Source of the DNA: JAVBMU01 sp031551755
GTDB taxonomy: Bacteria > Actinomycetota > Actinomycetes > Actinomycetales > Cellulomonadaceae
Reading direction: 5' to 3'
Assembly (NCBI GenBank): GCA_031551755.1
Contig: JAVBNE010000005.1
Coordinates: 24,583-88,582 of the forward strand
DNA: 64,000 nucleotides
The notes under the pieces are model-generated. The model worked only from the letters and a program-made list of their open reading frames with translations, was not told where the DNA came from and searched no databases. Positions 60,443 through 64,000 of this stretch are shown piece after piece (within the stretch, counting starts at the first letter, position 1; the number at the start of each line of letters is the position of its first letter). Position numbers and translations under genes: made by a program.

Positions 60443-61933
60443 ATGGCCCCAACGACGTCCGCGAGTAAAGCCGCCCAACGAATCTCAGTCTTGCCTGATG
60501 CCGAGCCGGACCTGCTCACCGTCGGCCGTCGCATCCGGCATTTCCGCACCGCACGCAACATGACCCTCGACGACCTTGGTCAGGCGATCGACAGGGCTGC
60601 CTCTCAGGTGTCGATGATCGAGAACGGCAAGCGCGAACCGAAGTTCTCCCAGCTCCAAGCCATCGCCCGAGCGTTGGGTGTCGGGCTGGATGACCTGGTC
60701 GCCTCGCAGCCACCCACCCGTCGAGACGCGCTGGAGATCGAGTTGGAGCGGGCCCAGCGGGGACCGCTGTTCACCGCCGTCGGCGTGCCGAAAGTGCGGG
60801 TGGGTCGGTCGCTGCCCACCGACGCCCTCGAAGCTTTGGTGGCGCTGCGCCGCGAACTCCAACGCCTGCACACCGAGCGGGCCGCGACGCCCGAGGAGGC
60901 CCGCAGGGCCAACACCGAACTGCGCGCCATGATGCGGGCCAAGGACAACCACTTCCCCGAACTGGAGCAGGCAGCCCGGGACCTGTTGGCCGGCGTCGGA
61001 CACGAGGGCGGCCCGATCTCTCAGCGGGTGGCCGCCGACCTCGCCGCACACCTGGGGTTCACCCCGCATTATGTGCGGGACCTGCCCCACTCCACCCGAT
61101 CGGTGATCGACCTGCGGCACCACCGCATCTACCTGGCCCATGGGTCCCACGCCTCCCATGACCCTCGCTCCGCCCTGCTACAGGCGCTGGCCTCCCATGT
61201 GCTGGAACACACCGAGCCCTGCTCCTACGCGGAGTTTCTCCGGCAGCGGGTCGAAGCCAATTACTTGTGCGCCGCGCTGCTCCTGCCCGAAAGGGACGCC
61301 GTCGCACATCTGCAACAGGCGAAGGCCGACCGTGCCATCCAAGTGGAGGACCTGCGCGACGCCTTCGCGGTGTCCTTCGAAACGGCCACCCACCGGTTCA
61401 CGAACCTCGCGACCCGGCACCTCGGCGTCCCGGTGCACTTCATGAAGGTTCACGAATCCGGGGTGATCCACAAGGCATACGAGAACGACGGCGTGCAGTT
61501 CCCTGCTGATCCGCTCGGTGCAGTTGAAGGGCAGTACGCCTGCCGGCAGTGGACCGCCCGAACCGTCTTTTCGGCAGGCGATCAGCGGAGCCAGTTCAGC
61601 CAGTACACCGACACACCCAACGGCACCTACTGGTGTTTTTCGGGCGTCCAGGACACGCCCGACGGCAAGTTCTCGCTGAGCGTTGGGGTGCCGTTCGCGC
61701 ATGTGAAGTGGTTCAAGGGTCGCGAAACCAAGGAACGCACCACCTCGACCTGCCCCGACGAGGACTGTTGCCGACGGCCGCCGGCCGCGCTCTCGGCCAG
61801 GTGGGAGGACCGTGCCTGGCCAAGCGCGCGGCCGCACGCCTCGATGTTGGCCGCGATGCCATCGGGTGCGTTCCCCGGAGTGGACACCACGCAGGTTTAC
61901 GAGTTCCTCGAGGCCCACGCCCCGCAGGAGTAG
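60443..61933 (+). CDS. RamB-like XRE-family regulator with degenerate ImmA/IrrE and DUF2083 domains
   Basis: Regulator of 496 residues. The N-terminal XRE helix-turn-helix is GRRIRHFRTARNMTLDDLGQAIDRAASQVSMIENGKREP. A middle domain occupies the place of ImmA/IrrE but reads LQALASHVLEHTEP, without the HExxH zinc site. The C-terminal DUF2083-like region ends with CPDEDCCRRPP. RamB relatives repress glyoxylate and acetate genes. It is divergent from aceA. The start is uncertain: ATG 60443 (chosen), GTG 60428 and TTG 60380 are all in frame without a strong ribosome site. Confidence 0.82.
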   Translation: MAPTTSASKAAQRISVLPDAEPDLLTVGRRIRHFRTARNMTLDDLGQAIDRAASQVSMIENGKREPKFSQLQAIARALGVGLDDLVASQPPTRRDALEIELERAQRGPLFTAVGVPKVRVGRSLPTDALEALVALRRELQRLHTERAATPEEARRANTELRAMMRAKDNHFPELEQAARDLLAGVGHEGGPISQRVAADLAAHLGFTPHYVRDLPHSTRSVIDLRHHRIYLAHGSHASHDPRSALLQALASHVLEHTEPCSYAEFLRQRVEANYLCAALLLPERDAVAHLQQAKADRAIQVEDLRDAFAVSFETATHRFTNLATRHLGVPVHFMKVHESGVIHKAYENDGVQFPADPLGAVEGQYACRQWTARTVFSAGDQRSQFSQYTDTPNGTYWCFSGVQDTPDGKFSLSVGVPFAHVKWFKGRETKERTTSTCPDEDCCRRPPAALSARWEDRAWPSARPHASMLAAMPSGAFPGVDTTQVYEFLEAHAPQE

Positions 61934-61960
61934 CGCTGGCAGTCCCACTGGGTTGGAGGG

Positions 61961-62797
61961 CTACTCCACCATCAGCCGCACATCGGTGACCCACTCGGCG
62001 GGGTCGGGGTTGGTCGACGGCCCGACCAGATACACGTTGTACATGGGGCCGGAGATCTTGAGTCCTTGTGCCTCGACCTCGGCGCCGATCGCTTCCATCA
62101 CGGCGCCGACGGCATCGAAGCTGCCGCGCAAGATGGAACTCAACGCACGGTGGGCCGGGATCTCGACGCATTGCGCATCCGCGACCCCGGTGAATGGGCG
62201 GGCGACGGAGACGCGTGCCTCGATATCCACGTCGGACTCGCGGTAGTCCGGGTCGAGGAAGGCCGCTGCCACGATGGGCGGTCCGTCAGTTCCACTCACC
62301 TCGGCGTCAGTCTGGGGAAGGGCGGCCATGAGGCGCTCCCACAGAATGCCCTCATCGGAGAACGTCGGGATGACATCCCGGCAGACGGCGTAGTGGCAGG
62401 CGGGTACCTCGACGAGGCGGACATCGATGGACACGGTCAGCTCCTTCAGATAGGCGGTTAGTCGCTCGACCTCGCGGAGTTGCTCGGCGAGCCGTTTGGC
62501 CTCTCCCTCCAGGTGGGCGTGCTGCAAGGCGAGGGCTTCTCGCAGGGCGTTCGGGTCGCGGAAGAGCGGCAGCATCTCGCTGATCCGCGCGACCGCGCAG
62601 CCCATGTCGCGCAGCATCCGGATCTGGCCCGCGCGAGCGAGTTGACCCGCGCTGTAGAACCGGTAACCGGTGTCCGAATCGACGACTGCCGGCTCAAGCA
62701 GGCCGTGGCGGTCGTAGTACCGGAGCATCCGGACGCTGAGCTGGCTCAACCGCGAGAACTCGCCGATGCCGAGCAGCCCCTGGGTAGAGGTTGGCAT
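61961..62797 (-). CDS. MerR-family regulator with GyrI-like effector domain
   Basis: Protein of 278 residues. The N-terminal MerR helix-turn-helix is IGEFSRLSQLSVRMLRYYDRHGLLEPA with a dimerisation coiled coil (HLEGEAKRLAEQLREVERL). The C-terminal domain (VRLVEVPACHYAVCRDVIPT ... ARVSVARPFT) resembles GyrI-like effector-binding domains that bind small hydrophobic drugs. The ATG at 62797 has GGGG eight bases upstream; ATG 62803 is possible. It probably autoregulates through the palindrome at 62812-62832. It lies next to the CRISPR array trailer. Confidence 0.85.
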   Translation of the reverse strand: MPTSTQGLLGIGEFSRLSQLSVRMLRYYDRHGLLEPAVVDSDTGYRFYSAGQLARAGQIRMLRDMGCAVARISEMLPLFRDPNALREALALQHAHLEGEAKRLAEQLREVERLTAYLKELTVSIDVRLVEVPACHYAVCRDVIPTFSDEGILWERLMAALPQTDAEVSGTDGPPIVAAAFLDPDYRESDVDIEARVSVARPFTGVADAQCVEIPAHRALSSILRGSFDAVGAVMEAIGAEVEAQGLKISGPMYNVYLVGPSTNPDPAEWVTDVRLMVE

Positions 62798-62811
62798 GTC
62801 CATCACCCCAC

Positions 62812-62835
62812 AGCCTGCCACGGTGTCAGGGTCAA
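62812..62835 (-). promoter_or_regulatory. MerR-type operator and -35 box
   Basis: AGCCTGCCAC (62812-62821) and GTGTCAGGGT (62823-62832) form an inverted repeat matching at 8 of 10 positions. On the minus strand TTGACC (62835-62830) begins it. MerR regulators bind such palindromes within long-spacer promoters; a clear -10 is not seen. Confidence 0.5.
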
Positions 62836-62914
62836 GTTGCTGAGCAGGCGAAGTTGGTGGCGGGCCGGGTAGCCGGGACAGCGCGCGCTTCGTCGTGACG
62901 AAAGATCCGCCAAG

Positions 62915-63857
62915 AGATCATCCCCACATACGTGGGGCTCTTCGGGCGGTTACTGCGGTTACTGCGGAGCTGCCGGGATCATCCCCACATACGTGGGGCT
63001 CTTTGCGCGTAGTCGAGGTGATCCGCGTCCGCGACCGGATCATCCCCACATACGTGGGGCTCTTGTACGGGTCGGTGTTCCCTGGCCCGGATTCCCCGGA
63101 TCATCCCCACATACGTGGGGCTCTTTGCCAATCCATCGCGGTCGAGTGACCGCATCGGGGATCATCCCCACATACGTGGGGCTCTTACCCGATGTCCACG
63201 AACGTCCGGCCGTCCGTCGGGATCATCCCCACATGCGTGGGGCTCTTGTTCCGGCGGATCAAGGCGCCGACCAAGTTCGAGGATCATCCCCACATACGTG
63301 GGGCTCTTAGTTCATCAGGTGCATATGAAAGGGTCTTGGCAGGATCATCCCCACATACGTGGGGCTCTTGATCGTGTCCGCCGGGGTGCTGCCCGACGAC
63401 GAGGATCATGCCCACATACGTGGGGCTCTTGGGTGACGTCCGGGCTCGCCAGCGCATCCCCAGGGATCATCCCCACATACGTGGGGCTCTTCCCGCCGTG
63501 CTCCAGCACAGCGAACGCCCCGAGGGATCATCCCCACATACGTGGGGCTCTTCTGGAAGGCTGCGTTCAACGACGAAACGGGTGAGGATCATCCCCACAT
63601 ACGTGGGGCTCTTCAGTGGGCAGTCCTCAACGCCGCCCTACCTCAGGGATCATCCCCACATACGTGGGGCTCTTGCGGGGCGCCGGTGTTTACGGCGACT
63701 ACTGCCGGGATCATCCCCACATACGTGGGGCTCTTGTTGAGGTCGCACCCACCGACCCGACCACGACCGGATCATCCCCACATACGTGGGGCTCTTACTG
63801 TCCGGCCAAACCGTATATGCCGACTCGCCGGATCATCCCCACATACGTGGGGCTCTT
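62915..63857 (-). CRISPR. type I-E-like CRISPR array, 16 repeats and 15 spacers
   Basis: Sixteen 28-nt repeats (62915-62942, 62976-63003, 63037-63064, and so on every 61 bp to 63830-63857) separated by fifteen spacers of exactly 33 nt. The repeat contains CCCCAC-ATAC-GTGGGG, a Cas6e-type stem. Read on the minus strand it ends GGGGATGATCC, the usual I-E orientation, so the leader should be on the right. Variants: the 62915 copy differs at its outer base, the 63220 copy has ATGC in the loop, and the 63403 copy has CATG for CATC. No cas gene is in the window. Open frames across the array that encode HIRGAL- or IIPTYVGL-type repeats are artefacts. Confidence 0.98.
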
Positions 63858-63861
63858 GAAG

Positions 63862-64000
63862 TGAACCGCCCCGGGTTCTGTGCCGCTCCTATGCGGGTTG
63901 AGCCTGCTGGTTGAGAGCAGCGTAGTGGGCGTCCTCGTACTCGACCGGGGTGTTCATCCCGAGCGTGCCGTGCAGGCGCCTGTTGTTGTACCAGTCGACC
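63862..64000 (-). mobile_element. IS3-family insertion sequence end
   Basis: The segment beginning TGAACCGCCCCGGG looks like an IS3-type terminal inverted repeat. It is followed by the 3' end of an OrfB-like transposase on the minus strand. It starts four bases (GAAG) after the last CRISPR repeat. The rest of the element lies beyond the window. Confidence 0.8.
63889..64000 (-). CDS. IS3-family transposase OrfB, C-terminal end (partial)
   Basis: The last 36 residues are visible, VDWYNNRRLHGTLGMNTPVE followed by YEDAHYAALNQQAQPA and a stop. The WYNxRRLH...TPxEYE pattern is the end of the DDE integrase core of IS3-family OrfB. The gene continues to the right. Confidence 0.9.
   Translation of the reverse strand, partial: VDWYNNRRLHGTLGMNTPVEYEDAHYAALNQQAQPA

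Noticed and set aside
62895..63864. Several open frames across the array encoding repeated peptides such as DHPHIRGAL, SSPHTWGS and IIPTYVGL
   Set aside because: These are translations of the CRISPR repeat in different frames; there is no ribosome site or independent coding signal.

Overview
The window is about 64 kb of high-GC DNA from an actinobacterium. The evidence is an AdnB-type helicase-nuclease, a mycothiol-linked mycoredoxin, UvrD2, WhiB7, a UPF0182 membrane protein, a PPA1309-family protein, frequent GTG starts and several leaderless-looking starts. The left-end gene order (adnB, phosphotransferase, nudC, mrx1, uvrD2, whiB7, ThiF-like, metalloproteases, PDZ/Lon-like protease, UPF0182, tRNA-fMet) is a conserved actinobacterial neighbourhood known from mycobacteria and relatives. 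I cannot name the genus from sequence alone.

Layout. 1-16.9 kb is a core block: DNA repair (adnB, uvrD2), nucleotide and redox housekeeping (nudC, mrx1), the antibiotic-stress regulator whiB7 with an upstream ORF and a terminator-like attenuator, protease-family genes and a large UPF0182 protein, closed by an initiator tRNA. 17-23.5 kb looks accessory: a YjbR-HhH fusion, a CsoR/CstR-like repressor with a doubled operator controlling an AhpD-like gene and a Cys-rich mini-protein, an HTH-nucleotidyltransferase/HEPN pair whose HEPN gene is frameshifted, an acyl-CoA synthetase, and a DUF4143 ATPase preceded by a 23-bp tandem repeat. 23.5-30.5 kb is a tricarboxylate module: two-component system, divergent tctCBA, then TetR and GNAT genes. 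30.6-36.9 kb holds ahpCD, a four-gene operon of two lipoproteins plus a two-component system, and a rearranged spot where an AraC remnant is fused to a duplicated SDR tail. 37.2-42.7 kb encodes cell-surface proteins: a tandem-duplicated metallophosphoesterase whose first copy has lost catalytic residues, and an OmpA/BON protein paired with a membrane H3TH protein. 42.8-48.5 kb carries a polar amino-acid ABC transporter, an epimerase with a C-terminal zinc-ribbon-like end, moeA and a universal stress protein. 49.2-57.1 kb is a complete kdpFABCDE operon. 57.2-61.9 kb is the glyoxylate shunt (aceB, aceA) with a divergent RamB-like regulator. A MerR/GyrI-like gene follows.

The right end is a type I-E-like CRISPR array of 16 repeats of 28 nt with 15 spacers of exactly 33 nt. 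An IS3-family element begins four bases beyond the last repeat, on the side predicted to be the leader. No cas gene lies in the window.

Read together, the segment combines conserved core functions with carbon-source switching (citrate-type uptake, acetate/fatty-acid use through acyl-CoA synthetase and the glyoxylate shunt), potassium scavenging, peroxide defence and envelope stress sensing. The observations most worth checking are the whiB7 leader, the doubled CstR-type operator, the ahpC leader hairpin, the half-dead metallophosphoesterase, the OmpA-H3TH pair and the IS-capped CRISPR array.
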